Both the position numbers and the translations under genes were made by a program. Shown here piece after piece: positions 1-10,610 of a stretch of DNA of 30,001 nt. Source of the DNA: Chara braunii (Eukaryota; Streptophyta; Charophyceae; Charales; Characeae). Position 1 is the first letter of the stretch; every line of letters begins with the position of its first letter. The stretch covers positions 824,889 to 854,889 of the forward strand of contig BFEA01000071.1 of the NCBI GenBank assembly GCA_003427395.1. The letters run 5' to 3'. A model generated the notes under the pieces. The model was not told the origin of the DNA. It ran no database searches and saw only the letters and a list, made by a program, of their open reading frames with translations.

Positions 1-53
<53 letters not shown>
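1..53. repeat. (CT)n microsatellite
   Basis: Uninterrupted CT dinucleotides run from the window edge, so the true length is unknown. Confidence 0.97.
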
Positions 54-55
<2 letters not shown>

Positions 56-214
56 GGAAATTTGTCGAATCCATCGTCTCAGCATCAACGAACCAAAAAC
101 AAAACGAAAGAAAAAGAAACAAAAAAAGAAAACGAAAAGAAGAAACAAAAAGACAAAAACGTATGTCGACGTCATACCTTGATCTGCCATGTTTCGCTTC
201 TGGGGGATGAATCT

Positions 215-218
215 TGTG

Positions 219-301
<83 letters not shown>
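215..301. repeat. Compound (TG)n(AG)n microsatellite
   Basis: About 26 TG units with one TGCG interruption switch directly to AG units with one GG interruption. The Cys/Val and Arg/Glu runs read through it in open frames are translation artefacts. Confidence 0.97.
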
Positions 302-714
302 CAGATAAGTCTCCGACCTCGTGGCTGGCGTCATGCTACTTCCACCAATAGGATGACGCAAATGGAATGAATCTTCAAATCGATGAATCTTGCGCTAGAA
401 AATGGAGATATACAATACCTGGTTGAATATGGCCGACACCTGCAATCACGGCGCGGCGCAAAACAAAACCGTTGATAAAGCCCGCCAACACCCCACGAAA
501 ACAGACCGCGCCGCGCCAACACCAACCCGAAAAAGAAAACGGTCGTAAACTTGTAATCGAACATTGGCCGCCCGCAGGCAACCCGACTCGACCCCCCGGC
601 CTCACCGAACCGGCACGCAGTGTGCCCTTGGGCCTGCCACGAGTCCAACACCAGGGAACCGGGTCTCACGTGGGCCCGTCACGCGAGACCCGCGTTTTCC
701 TTTATATGTATAGA
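302..714. other. Unassigned stretch, no gene seen
   Basis: The sequence is fairly GC-rich around 445-680. Open frames exist on both strands, but none shows a recognisable domain. It may be the 5' flank or internal part of the gypsy-3 element that follows. Confidence 0.5.
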
Positions 715-3285
715 GAAGATCCCGGAAGGAAGTGTTCACAAGTATAAGGCAGTAGGAAAAAAGGCTAAGCCAATCTCGATTTTGTTGGAGACAACTAAGG
801 AAGAGGCTATGGATAAAGAGGAAGAGGTCCTTCGGATGATCAGAGAAAGACGGGCGACTGAAGGGCACCAGATACCGGACGAAATTGCAAATACCATGAA
901 GATAGGAGTAAATGGGTTCCTGACGAAGCAGGAAACGCATTTGATCAAGGAAACCTGTCAATAGTTTCATCTAGTTTTTGCTTTCAACAATCATCGGAAG
1001 GGGTGGATGGATGCAAAGCTAATACCCCCCGTGAGGATTCACTCGGTGGAGCACAAATGTTGGAATGACAAAGGACAAACGGGCGATTTTGGAATAGCAA
1101 GCAAGGTAACAGACCAGCTCAGGGCAAAAATGGACTCCTTTGTCGCAGAGGCTACGACTTCTCCATACGCAAACGACTTGTTTGTATTCCGGAAGCCAAA
1201 CAAAACGTTCAGATGAATTCAAGATTTTACAGAAACTAAATGTTGTGACCATCTGGGACGTGGAGTCACTATCCCAGGCGGAACAGTTGGCGGAATCTCA
1301 CACAGGTCGGAGCATTTATTCTGTGGTAGATCTTTACTCTGGATACGATCAGCTTCCGCCGGACGCACTCAATAGGTCCTATACAGCCATGCACTCCCGT
1401 AGGCCAAGTACAGATGCAGGTAACCCCGACGAGTTTCACAAACACAGTGGCCGAGGCACAAAGGAGGACGCTCACGGCTACCGGAGACATGTTTCTGGCA
1501 AAGTGTGAACCCTACATTGACGAAACCCAATTAAGGGTGCTCCGGAGAAAGACGAAACAGAGGTTCATCCCGGAATCCGGAGATTTGTGTGGGACCATCT
1601 GCAGGATATCAAAGAACTCCTTCGCCGGTTCCTAGCATATAACATCACTGCCAATTGTCCCAAAAGTATTCTTGCAGTTCCGGAAGTGACCATTTTGAGA
1701 TTTCACTGCCGGTCATATGGAAGGAAGCCTGATCCAGCCAAAACCGACAAGATTTCTCAGTGGTCGATGCCCGTACATACCACAACAAAAGTAATAGCCT
1801 TTCTGGGGGTCGTCGGGTTTCTGGAGAATATTCATCAAAAGTTTTGTCAGGACAACACAACCTATCCGCGCCATGATTCGCGAAGAAGGGACAATGGACT
1901 GGACTGAGGAACAAGAAGTTGCGGCCCAAACCCGCACGGATACACTGATGTTGGAACATGTTACCCTAGCAGCTCCGCGCTTTAATGACGAAGTAGGGCA
2001 GTCGTTCATACTCGAGACCGATGGGGGACCCTTAGCTGTGGGCGGAGCACAAATGGTTAACGTGGACCCCCAGTTTCACGCCCTGGGTTACGAGTCCAAA
2101 ACGAAAATTAGAGTTTGGGGTTAAATTTTATGTTTTTTTTTTTTTTCTGGCCTGTTCTTGTTTTGGTTCAAGGTTGCTGTATGCCAAATTTTGTGTCATT
2201 TGGAGAATTGGAATTCCCTCTGTTAAGATTTCTGAAATTTCTCAAGATTTTTTAAATTGAAATGTTGGCGAAATTTCATAAAAATGCATTTTTGCCTTGC
2301 TGTTTTATATGTTTTTTTAACTTTTTATTATATTTTTTTGATTTTTGGATTTTGTTTTGCAGTTAGTTAGGATGGTCTCCACTCTATGAATTGGTGGCAA
2401 GTTTGATTAAAATGACCCTTTGGTTTTCTTATAAATGGCATGGCTAGTGGTCTGAAAATTAGGGTCTCCGTTAACTTTCTCTCGAGGAATGGTGTTACTC
2501 CCAATTCAAAAAGGATGTTCTGGCCGTTCTCCACTGCCTCAAAACTTTCCAAGCTTACCTGTTTGGAAGATGCTTCATTTTAGGATTGATCCGACCAGCG
2601 TCACGGGCGCTTTAAAGAATTACAAGCCTATAGACCCTACTGTGGGTAAATGGGTAGACTTCATCTGGCAGTTCGATTACAAAATCAAACGGATTGCTGG
2701 GATCAGGAAAAAGGTCGATGAGCTAAGCCGAATTTGCATCACACCAGAAGGGGTGGAGGATGAGGAACCCATCGACGCTTTCCTTGGCTACGAGGGAGGG
2801 ACCCTGGTAGTGGATAGTGAAATGATGAGCAAAACATGCGCGTCGAGGGAATTGTTGATCCCGGCTCTAGAGAAGGGGCTGTCAGTCGTAGTCGTGAAAC
2901 TTAGAAAAGGGCCGATCACAAGGCAAGGTCGTAAGGAGGAGGACTCATGGGGAGAAACAGAGGGTCCGAGGGAGGAACTGATAGCATTGGCAGTCGAGGG
3001 AGGTCGGGAAGCTGTTATGACCTTACTAGAGTCATGGGAGCAAAAGGAGCAACAGTACCTGGTGAACCAAGCACAAGACGGGCAGGGGGAGTACCGAGAG
3101 GGAACGGAATTCTTCTACGTCGAGATGTATGACGGGATTTATAAAGAAATTGGGTTACTGTTAGTAAGAAACAAGCAACCTATGGAGGTAGCCTAAGAGC
3201 AAGGGAGGAAAGCGGCAAGTATGCCTTGAAGAATGGGCACTTGTTCAAAAGAGAGGAAGACTCTACGTAGGCGTGGTACCACAGT
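715..3285 (+). pseudogene. Degenerate Ty3/gypsy pol (gypsy-3): RT, RNase H and connection region
   Basis: This is a broken polyprotein read across several frames. The order is a charged linker before RT (715-964); the RT N-terminus (1007-1216) with SPYAN and VFRKPN; RT palm residues with DLYSGYDQLP (about 1320-1365); PYID at about 1510; RT thumb with FLGVVGF (about 1800); the start of RNase H with ILETDGGPLAVGG (about 2010-2045); then, after an insertion, RNase H (YSQFKK, VLAVLHCLKTFQAYLFG, about 2490-2570) and a connection region through 3196-3285. The second catalytic Asp of the YIDD motif is lost to a one-base frameshift at about 1522. There are further stops at 964, 1216 and 2124, and a frame change at about 2575. 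No protease, integrase or LTR was seen for this copy. The family assignment rests on the RT/RNase H motifs. This copy cannot encode a working enzyme. Confidence 0.88.
2099..2461. other. AT-rich insert of unknown type inside the gypsy-3 RNase H
   Basis: RNase H similarity stops at about 2098 and resumes at about 2483. The block between is T-rich and non-coding. Near-identical 12-mers lie at its two ends: gaaaattagagt at 2103-2114 and gaaaattagggt at 2454-2465. Inside it, a long pyrimidine run ends in tttgcag at about 2355-2361, which resembles an intron 3' splice site, but no in-frame coding follows. It could be a short transposon or captured intronic sequence. I cannot assign a family. Confidence 0.55.
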
Positions 3286-3365
3286 ACGTTTGGATTTCCC
3301 CTTCTTCCTTCTTCGGGGTCTCCTTCTTGGCAGGTTCGGATTCTTTCCGAGTTTTCATGGCATCC

Positions 3366-3560
3366 TTTTTTTTTTTTTTTTTTTTTTTTTTGAGACGATG
3401 CTCCAATCTACTCATGGGGAGCAACACGGCTGGGAACTGGGCCCCGCGTCCCTTATCAGAATACAGAAATGAACTACCGGGGCCATTACCCGGCTTCGGC
3501 TAAGAACAATTAAAGAAAAAGGAAAACTCAGAAACATTCAGAAAATGTGTGTCAACAACC
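3366..3560 (-). mobile_element. SINE-like retroposon copy A, poly(T) head on + strand
   Basis: A 26-T tract at 3366-3391 is followed by sequence matching the reverse complement of 22590-22742. Shared blocks are tggggagcaaca, tgggaactgggccc, the ggggcc(a/t)ttacc box and an aactcaagaaaattcag-like stretch. Because the other copy ends in a long poly(A), this one lies on the - strand. The body has no coding potential that I recognise. It could be the 3' end of a LINE rather than an independent SINE. The outer boundary beyond about 3560 is not resolved. Confidence 0.7.
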
Positions 3561-3759
3561 CTCCCAACCACGAATCAGATAGGTGAAACCTAATCAATCC
3601 ACCTTCGACCACCACCAGCATGGCTGTTTTCAGCACGAACTGAAGCTCTTCCAGGCCTCATGCTCCCATCACGCTAGGTTACAGAGTTGCACCACCTTGC
3701 TCTAGCACCGGCCAGCATTGCTTCATTTACGACCCCCGATAACCACCGAGACTGCCCCT
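3561..3759. other. No gene recognised
   Basis: Non-coding sequence between the retroposon and the gypsy-2 gag remnant. It may be the 5' body of the retroposon. Confidence 0.4.
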
Positions 3760-4330
3760 GAAGGTTCTTTTCTTTCTTTTTTCTCCTCCCTGACCTCCTC
3801 CTCATGCACAACCTTGTTCTTCCGGTTGACAAGTCTGGTCACCTACTGTAGCAGTGGTGACATTATCAATCTTCAATTCAAGGTGTGCCAAGTAGGTTGT
3901 TGTATTTTGTAGGACAGACGCGAAATCAGTTTTTGTTCCTTCCATGTGAACTTCATGTTTAATTTCTTCTACCTTTCTTTCCTGTTGTTCCTTTCTTTTT
4001 TCTGCCTACGATATTCTTCCTTCTTCATTTTTGCATCTAATGCAGCATGCAACTGTCTGATCGTGTCTTCCACGATTTCCTTTGTCAGTTGAGGTTATTC
4101 CTTCTCACTTCCTTCTCCTCTGTCTTCTTCTTTGGCCGCTTCATTGGAGATCTTCGCCAGCAGCTCAGCAACGAATTGATCGAGGGCCATTCGTCCCCGA
4201 TCAATTATCTGCTGCACTCACTCGCTGGTTTCCAGCATCCGAATGGCAGTTTGAGCCCTTGTAAGTTCTTCCTCTGCAGATCGAACTGCCTTCGAACATG
4301 CCGCTCAACTTCTGGCCCAGCGTCCAAGTC
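3760..4330 (-). pseudogene. gypsy-2 gag N-terminal region (copy 1), degenerate
   Basis: On the - strand, from about 4260 down to 3765, a broken frame resembles the gag N-terminus at 26101-26490. Both have an E-E/K-I-x-D-x-T-I-x-Q-L core, then a Lys/Glu/Gln-rich coiled-coil stretch, then a T/A-Y-L-A-x-L-E-x-K-I block and an acidic tail. It contains at least two stops and several frame changes. It lies downstream, in the element's own direction, of the primer site at 4998-5009 and the LTR candidate beyond it, which is the expected order for the 5' end of an LTR retrotransposon. The capsid and pol parts are not present to the left. Confidence 0.72.
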
Positions 4331-4669
4331 TGCCACGTGTCGGTCTCCTAGCAGGCCAAGATGAGACATCATCAAGAGAGGTGCCACGTCAGCATCAATG
4401 GCCAGGTAGGCCGTCGTGAATGGAGATACTTTGTTGCCACGTAAGCAGCAAGAGGCTGCCAATCCCTATGTGATCACTTGGATGCCAATCTTCAAGGTGC
4501 CGCGTTAACCCGGTGCAATGCTGCTCTGTCGAGATACCACGGCAGCAGGTAGGTCGCGATACAAGTAAGTGCCACGTCAGATCCTACCACCTGCTGCTTC
4601 GTCTTAGGTGCCACATCTGCGCCAAATCATCATGCCACGTCAGCGGCGACTTCTTAACGCCAGGTAAGC

Positions 4670-4671
<2 letters not shown>

Positions 4672-4726
<55 letters not shown>
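4672..4726. repeat. (CT)n microsatellite in gypsy-2 leader
   Basis: About 55 bases of CT between the primer site and gag of the - strand gypsy-2 copy. A similar array occupies the same leader position in gypsy-1 at 15334-15381. Confidence 0.95.
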
Positions 4727-4730
<4 letters not shown>

Positions 4731-4997
4731 CCTGATTGCCTTGCCAGCGCCACATTGCCAGCGAAGGTCAGGTCCACATCATCATCTCATCATCATCATC
4801 AGATAGGCGCGCAAGCGAATAGAGTCGCGGGTCTGAATGCCACATTAGCCCCACGTTGCCAACGAAGATCAGGTTCACATCATCTTCTCATCGTCATCAT
4901 CATCATCACGTATGTCCGCGCGCAAACAATCGCGCAGATACAATACTCCCGCGCGGTTCAGTCCACGTCAGCAGCTGGTGACGAAATGGAGGATATT

Positions 4998-5009
4998 GCT
5001 CTGATACCA
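4998..5009 (-). other. Primer binding site (initiator-Met tRNA) of gypsy-2
   Basis: The + strand gctctgatacca is the reverse complement of TGGTATCAGAGC, the 12-nt site complementary to the 3' end of plant initiator-Met tRNA. The putative LTR begins 3 bases further on, at 5013. Confidence 0.85.
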
Positions 5010-5012
5010 AAT

Positions 5013-5749
5013 TGCAATGAACCCAGTCAGGAGAAGCTCGTCAATGTCAAAATACAGAATGTCTCAGCGCAGTCTCAATGTCTCCAAATAATTGTATACA
5101 TCATCACGTAGCCCGATGTCTTGTCACCAGAGAAGAAGAAGATGGGGGAGAGATGAGACTGAGAGGGTGGAAGAGAATGAGCTCCCCCATTTCCCTCCTC
5201 GACTTCGGGCATCTCCGCTGACACAGAGCCGATCTCATGTAACGCTTGTCAGCGCAGATACCTCGTGAAGAGGATCAGCGACGCGCAATGTCGACACGTT
5301 ATCAAACAGGTAAGCTTCCCTTCGATCAACCAATCTCACAGCCCTGATGCTCCTCCTTCTCGCCAATCCCCAATCAATGCTGCAGACAGTATGGCCAATG
5401 CCAAATCAGCATAGTCTCAGTAGCAGACAGTGTGGCCAGTGCCACGTCAGCATAATCTCGGATCCAGCTGGCGCGAAGACAGAGATGGCGCCAGCATCAA
5501 GTAAACGCCAAGCAGTCTCAGGTCGTCCTTCAATGTCAAGCCAGCGCAGAGCCAGCGTAGTGCCAACGTAGAGCTACCGTCCAGCCAGCATCGAGAAGCA
5601 AGTGCAAGACTGGATGAATGTCGGTCAGCAGGGGCTGGGTCAACTTATAGTTGACTTGAGGTTGACCAGCCTCTGGTCTCTAGAATACGACCGCCCAGAT
5701 CGACCCGCGGGCAATGGCCTGGATCTCTTCAGTTGCAGATTCCCACTTG
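5013..5749 (-). repeat. Candidate 5' LTR of gypsy-2, cut by gypsy-1
   Basis: Sequence starting tgcaatgaaccc lies next to the primer site and opens with TG, as expected of an LTR edge. It runs without recognisable genes to 5749, where the gypsy-1 LTR begins. No second copy of this LTR was found in the window, so the outer edge and full length are unknown. The natural reading is that gypsy-1 inserted here. Confidence 0.5.
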
Positions 5750-6855
5750 TGCAATCAGACTCATGTTCTTTCTTACTCAGCATGCATGGAAACAGATGGC
5801 AATCACACTGGCGACGAGCGGCCACACAAAGCTCAGAGATATCGTGGCCAAGAACACAGCTCAGATTCAACTTGCTTCGAATGGCTACGGCGCCTGTGCG
5901 CCCTCACAATACCCTTCCACGCTGTATCCTCAGCAACTGTTCACGTGCATGCTACTCTGGATCTCCCTGTATGTCCCACACACAGCACACAACTCACTGC
6001 ACACTCATAAACAGACACGCTGTAGCCTATCTCTAACATGTAGCAGCTATGGATGCGTTCTACCTCTACCACTAACTAGCGGCTATGACCGCTTCGTCTC
6101 CCTCGCAGCCCTCTTCTCCCTCGGGCACTTGCAGACCTCCTTGCACAAGTCGCTCAGCCAGCGCTTCCGCACGGCTCACAGTCTGAATGAACGAATAACA
6201 GGATGCTGCCTCTTGATTTATACTTCGGTTGGTCGCTGGTCTGCTCCTTTTCAGCAGGCCTAGGGTGCACACAGTCCCACATGGTACTTGCTGACTGGAC
6301 AAGGTGCGACTGGGACTGGGTACCGCTGACTAGGCGAGGTTGGACTGTCCACTTGCCCACTTGCCTCTGGCCTGACTCTGGCAACTCTCGAAAGGCCACT
6401 TCCGAACTTGGCCTTTTGAGACTGTAGCAGCTACGACCTTGACCTTTCGGGACTGTAGCAGCTACAACCTTGACCTTTCAGGACTGTAGCAGCTACGACT
6501 TCTACACAGCTATGACCCGTACTTGACAGACCTACGGTTCAAAACCCGACAACTACACAGACCTACGACAGGCAACAGCCAACTACCAAGACACAGGTCA
6601 CGGGTTCAAACACACAGGGGTCGACTTGGTACTGTACACGGGTGAAGACAAGGTCTAGGGATCGAGCCGTGGGATCTGCATCTGCTACTACAAAGGTGAA
6701 AACCGTTTCACTTGGACTGGATTCTTGGCGGATACCTGCAAACAACCAATGTGTGTGTCTGGTCTGTGGCCTGGGCTGGGACAACCAATGTCTGCATCTG
6801 CTACTGCAAACAACCAATGTCTGCATCTGCTACTGCAAAGGTGAAAACCGTTTCA
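5750..6855 (-). repeat. gypsy-1 3' LTR
   Basis: It opens tgcaatcag and closes ccgtttca, so it is bounded by TG...CA, and it is followed by the purine tract. It matches 15517-16565 along its length. It contains three copies of a unit around ggactgtagcagctacga (about 6420-6500). Its terminal region holds tandem variants of a ctgcatctgctactgcaaa unit with the block ending ccgtttca at both 6711 and 6855. A TATAAATC box on the - strand lies at 6215-6222. Open frames inside it are not genes. Confidence 0.9.
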
Positions 6856-6863
6856 CTCCCGCC
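6856..6863 (-). other. Polypurine tract of gypsy-1
   Basis: The - strand GGCGGGAG immediately precedes the LTR start (TGAAACGG). It is the plus-strand priming position expected of an LTR element, though short. Confidence 0.6.
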
Positions 6864-6898
6864 GGCCTAAATTCGAGGTCCTCCGAGAATATTCTAGT

Positions 6899-7582
6899 TC
6901 AAGACAGGGTCTTTACCTTTCTCTCTTTTTCATAGGCGCGGACTATGTCAAGGGCAGTTTCTAGCGGTTCTGTTCGTGTAAACCAGTGGCCATCCTCTGG
7001 CTCTTGATAAGCAACTCTGACTTTATACTGTTTCTAAGGACGACCTCTACCTCTGGTTCTAAGTACATCCTCTTCAATAATGCGATCAATGTCGTACCTT
7101 CCGTCCATATCTGGGGGGATCATTGATCTCCTCGATGGAAATTGCTCACTCATCGTACAAGGCAACAACTTTGATGCATGAAACACGGGGTATGTGTGGA
7201 GATGCGCTGGAATCTCTATGGTGTAGGATGGTCCATCCTCTCCACCCTTAACGTCTAGAACTGGCCACGGTCCTCTATATGCGGGTAACCACTTCTGTGA
7301 GACGTTCTCCTCAGGAGAAAATTCTTTGGACAAGACCCAGACTAAGTCGCCTACCTGGAACTGCGACGCGCGACGGTGTTTGTTAGCTTGCTCTATCATC
7401 TTATGCTGGGCCTTCTTGAGGTTCTCTATCACGGTAGCAATCTCTTTCTCGTGCTGTAGTGCAAACTCCCTAGAACCAGGCGGTAGCCTCTGGATCTGAT
7501 CCCAGTTCAGTCCCTCAAGCGGTCTACGCGGTCTAAAGGACTTATGCAGTTCGTTGGGAGTGCGACAGGTTGCTAAATGCAC
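6899..7582 (-). pseudogene. gypsy-1 integrase C-terminal domain plus chromodomain
   Basis: The integrase tail shows QFQVGDLVWVLSKEFSP, then KWLPAYRGPWPVLDV and YPVFHASKLLP, the standard C-terminal features of gypsy integrases. After an Arg/Pro-rich hinge comes RYDIDRIIEEDVLRTRG, a TAG stop at 7034-7036, then in the same frame KQYKVRVAYQEP, HWFTRTEPLE and a final acidic helix ending at TGA 6899-6901. This is the layout of a chromodomain: the I-x-R-I strand, the Y-x-V-x-x-x-Y strand, the W and the C-terminal helix. In chromoviruses this domain steers integration toward particular chromatin. A single stop separates its two halves. Confidence 0.82.
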
Positions 7583-8440
7583 GCGGTTATTATATGCACT
7601 GGCTACCTTGGGAGCATCTCATCTCAGTTGACTTGATCAGGTCTAATGTACATTCTAAGAACTTGTTGCAGGATCTTGTTCATCTGTTCGGTCTGACCGT
7701 TAGTCTTTGGATGGCGGCCAGACGACATCAAAGACTCTCATCAATTCCTGCCAGTTCTAACTGGTGAACCTGGTATCTCCGTCACTAACTATTGACAACG
7801 TTATACCATGCTCACTGACCCAATGATGGAAAAAGTTCTCTATTACGGGATTTGTATGTGCCTCTGAAGGCAAAGGAACAAAATTTGCATACTTACTAAA
7901 CCTATCAACTATAACCATAACTTGGCTCTTGCCTTGCCTACTCTTGACCCCACCGTCCATGAAATCGATGGACACCGAATCTTTGGGTCCTGCGGGAATA
8001 GGCAAGGGTCTGAGAAGACCAAGAGGGGCTCGGGTAGCGGTCTTACTTCTCTAGCATACTTTACAACTGCGTGCATACTCTCTGCAGTCAGCCTTCATGC
8101 CAGGCCATGTATACGCGCGAAGGAGGTTGGCTAATGTCTTTTGCCAACCGAAGTGTCCCTCTGTGTCGTGGTATTCCCCTAGGATCAAGTTGCGGATCTC
8201 TTCACTATTGGGGACGCATAACCGATCAGCTATGTTAGTCTTCTCAAACAACAATCCATTTGTAGTGCGGGAATCTGGTTCAGTCTCTGGGGCCTCTTTA
8301 ACTCTCTTGAGGAGGTCGCTATAAATAGGGTCCTGCGCATACGCCTCTTTGACTTTCTGTTGCAAGTTTCTCCCTATGTCGAGATAGTGTACTATCACTC
8401 CAAAGTAATCGACTCTCCTACTTAGAGAGTTTGCAACCAC
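7583..8440 (-). pseudogene. gypsy-1 integrase zinc-binding and catalytic core
   Basis: The N-terminal HHCC zinc finger is visible as YHDTEGHFGW...CREYARSCKVC (about 8051-8165). After a frame change the core shows the first catalytic Asp in SIDFMDG (about 7975) and the second in SDGDTRFTS (about 7760). In a third frame TNGQTEQMN (about 7690) carries the catalytic Glu. All three DDE residues survive, but frameshifts near 8050 and 7730 and stops between 7600 and 7640 break the protein. It follows RNase H directly, the Ty3/gypsy order. Confidence 0.87.
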
Positions 8441-8474
8441 ATTGTACTTTCCTTTGACTAGCTTGAGCTCAAAG

Positions 8475-9800
8475 TCATTGATCTATCTTTGCGGCCCACC
8501 TAGTAAGCTTAGGTGTCATCTTGGCCTGAGTCTTCAGCCACCTCAATGTCTCGTGGTCCAAGTAGCGTTTGGAGTGCCTCCCAAGCAAGTAATGCTTCCA
8601 ATGGTCTAGTGCTTGCTTGAGAGCGTACAATTCCCTCTCGTAGGTAGATGTCGCTACCTTCTCTGAAGGCATCCTAGTGGACATGAACTCTACGGGTCTA
8701 TACCCATTGCCATCATCTTGCTGCAGAACAACACCTATACCATACTGACTAGCATCAGTGGTGACAACAAAGGGCAAGGATGGATCGGCTACCTTGAGGA
8801 CTGGGTACTCTATCAAGGCCCACTTCAACTTCTTTAGGGCCGATGTACAATCTTGGTCCCACTTCCAAATCGCTTCTTTCTTTAGCAATTTGCGAAGGGG
8901 AGCAGCGATGGCAGAGAAATGCCTCACAAACTTCCTGTAGTAATTTCCCAGCCACCGCAACTCTGTCAATGTACGGGGAGTCGGCCAGTCTCTAATCGCT
9001 GTTATCTTGTTGTCCTCAAGCTTTATGCCATCTCCATCTAAAACATGGCCGAACTACAATACCTGTGACTTGACCCACTCACACTTCTTTGCGTTGATCT
9101 TGAAGTTAGCTTCTCTCAGCTTCTCCAAAACCTGCCTCAGATGAGCCTCGTGCTCCTGGAGGGTCTTGCTAAATACTAAAATATCATATAGATACACAAT
9201 CACAAATCTATCTAACCACGACCTAAACAAATCGTTCATGCAACGCTGAAATGTGGCCGGTGCGTTGGTTAGTCCAAAGGGCATCACTATAAACTCGTAG
9301 TCCCTGTATCTAGTCCTAAACGCCGTCTCGTATTGATCATCAGGATGAACCTCTATCTGATGATAACTTGACTTCAAGTCTATCTTGGAGAAATATTTGC
9401 AACCTGCACCCGATCCAACAGATCATCTATCCGGGGCAGTGGTTCTGCATTCTTCCCTGTGACGGCGTTAAGACCCCTATAGTCAATGCACATTCGTAAC
9501 TCTCCCTCCTCCTTGGGGATGAACAGGACAAGCGCTCCAAACGGAGACGAACTGGGCCTAATCCAACCCTTCTCGAGGAGCTCATCTAACTGCCTGCGCA
9601 GCTCCTCTAACTCCCTTGGGGACATTCTATACACAACTCCCTTAGGAGTCCTACTGCCAGGCTCTATCTCAATGCGATGCTGGATTGGCCGCGACACCAC
9701 TCCTGTAGGCGGCTCAAACAAATCTGCATACTCTTCTAGCAGCTTGGCAATGCGAGGGTCGATTAACTCTTCTTGTTTAGGTTCAGCAACTGGCCTAACA
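8475..9800 (-). pseudogene. gypsy-1 reverse transcriptase and RNase H
   Basis: RT begins with ELLEKGWIRPSSSPFGA and MCIDYRGLNAVT (about 9480-9600). After a frame change at about 9380 it continues with SSYHQIEV, MPFGLTNAPATFQ (about 9265-9300) and the catalytic loop, which reads YLYD rather than YLDD (codon 9186-9188), so the first loop Asp is replaced by Tyr. The RNase H part (8475-8969) shows RWLGNYYRKFVRHFS, VVTTDASQYGIGVVLQQ, YERELYALKQAL and the W-H tail. Frameshifts separate these blocks at about 9050, 8970 and 8460. RT activity must be lost both by the frame breaks and by the altered catalytic loop. Confidence 0.93.
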
Positions 9801-10434
9801 TAGGCTACAAAAACTTGTTCTTTTAGCTGCTCCTTCCTCACTAACCTTGCGAATGCAGGAGCGCTGAGGCAGCAATATGCTGAGTTGTCTACCCCTGACA
9901 AATGGAACAGGCGAGCGGTTTTGACTTCACCTGATGGACTAGGGAGCCCACACTCGTGCTCTCTTAAATGAAGTGTGGCCCTTGCTGCCTCTCCCCAGTC
10001 CATTGTCCTCTACGAGGAGAGTCAAGGAATGGAGAACTCTCTCTACCTTCCCATCTTTCTCTAGGCGAAAATATACCTGGACTCCCTCGACGTAATCCTC
10101 GATTCGCACAATGCGATTATCTACGAGGATACTGACTATAGGTTTTTCTAACTTTTTAACTTTCATAACTCAACTTCAGCTTCTACAACGCTTTATGGCT
10201 AATGTAGCTTCGGGTAGCCCCACTGTCTATAAGGGCCCCTACTCTGCATCTAAGAACCTCTACGTCTACAAGCACTAGCTGTCCCTTTCCATCCTTTCTC
10301 ATCTTGGCCCAGACTGGCATTCTCTCCTTCAACTCTTTTGCCAGACCTGTGAGGGAAGTGCCTAGAGAGACTCTAACACAAGCAGTCTCTGGACAACTAC
10401 CTAGGCACTGGCCAGCAACCTCTGCCATAGACAA
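9801..10434 (-). pseudogene. gypsy-1 aspartic protease
   Basis: The frame at 10183-10434 ends in GALIDSGATRSYISHKAL, containing the retropepsin-type active-site D-S-G intact. A stop and frame change at about 10175 lead into 9939-10166, with the hydrophobic strand region of the protease fold, and then to the linker into RT. The enzyme would cleave the gag-pol polyprotein. It follows the gag zinc knuckle closely, suggesting a single gag-pol reading frame in the ancestral element. Confidence 0.78.
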
Positions 10435-10568
10435 ATGTGGTTTGGGAGTTTCTCTATGGTGCGCGCACTCTTCTCTACATGGTCTAGGGGTAAGGGCAGT
10501 TGCAACCCCTACTGGCGGTTGCCTTTTGCTGCCTCTGCAGCAGCTCGCCAGGCATCTTTATATTTGGG

Positions 10569-10610
10569 GTAGTACTTAATAATGTGCCCCGGATCACCGC
10601 AGAAAATGCA
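10569..10610 (-). other. gypsy-1 gag zinc knuckle with last Cys changed to Tyr
   Basis: The translation CIFCGDPGHIIKYY fits the nucleocapsid CCHC pattern except that codon 10569-10571 is TAC (Tyr) where TGC/TGT is expected. One transition would explain it. Confidence 0.75.

Larger units (their letters stand above)
4331..5452. repeat. Dispersed GTGCCACGTCAGC-type motif cluster
   Basis: A short motif recurs with small changes at about 4331, 4381, 4434, 4499, 4569, 4633, 4961 and 5439, with weaker forms near 4610 and 4740. The core is CCACGTCAGC, an ACGT-centred element of the kind bZIP factors bind in plants. It covers the gypsy-2 leader and the start of its LTR. Function is inferred only from the motif; it may simply be a low-order repeat. 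Confidence 0.6.

Noticed and set aside
62-370. 102-codon open frame with Cys-Val and Arg-Glu runs
   Set aside because: It is translated through the TG/AG microsatellite; no independent coding evidence.
5602-6427. Several overlapping open frames of 74-176 codons
   Set aside because: They lie in the gypsy-1 LTR and its flank; equivalent frames are broken in the other LTR and no domain is present.
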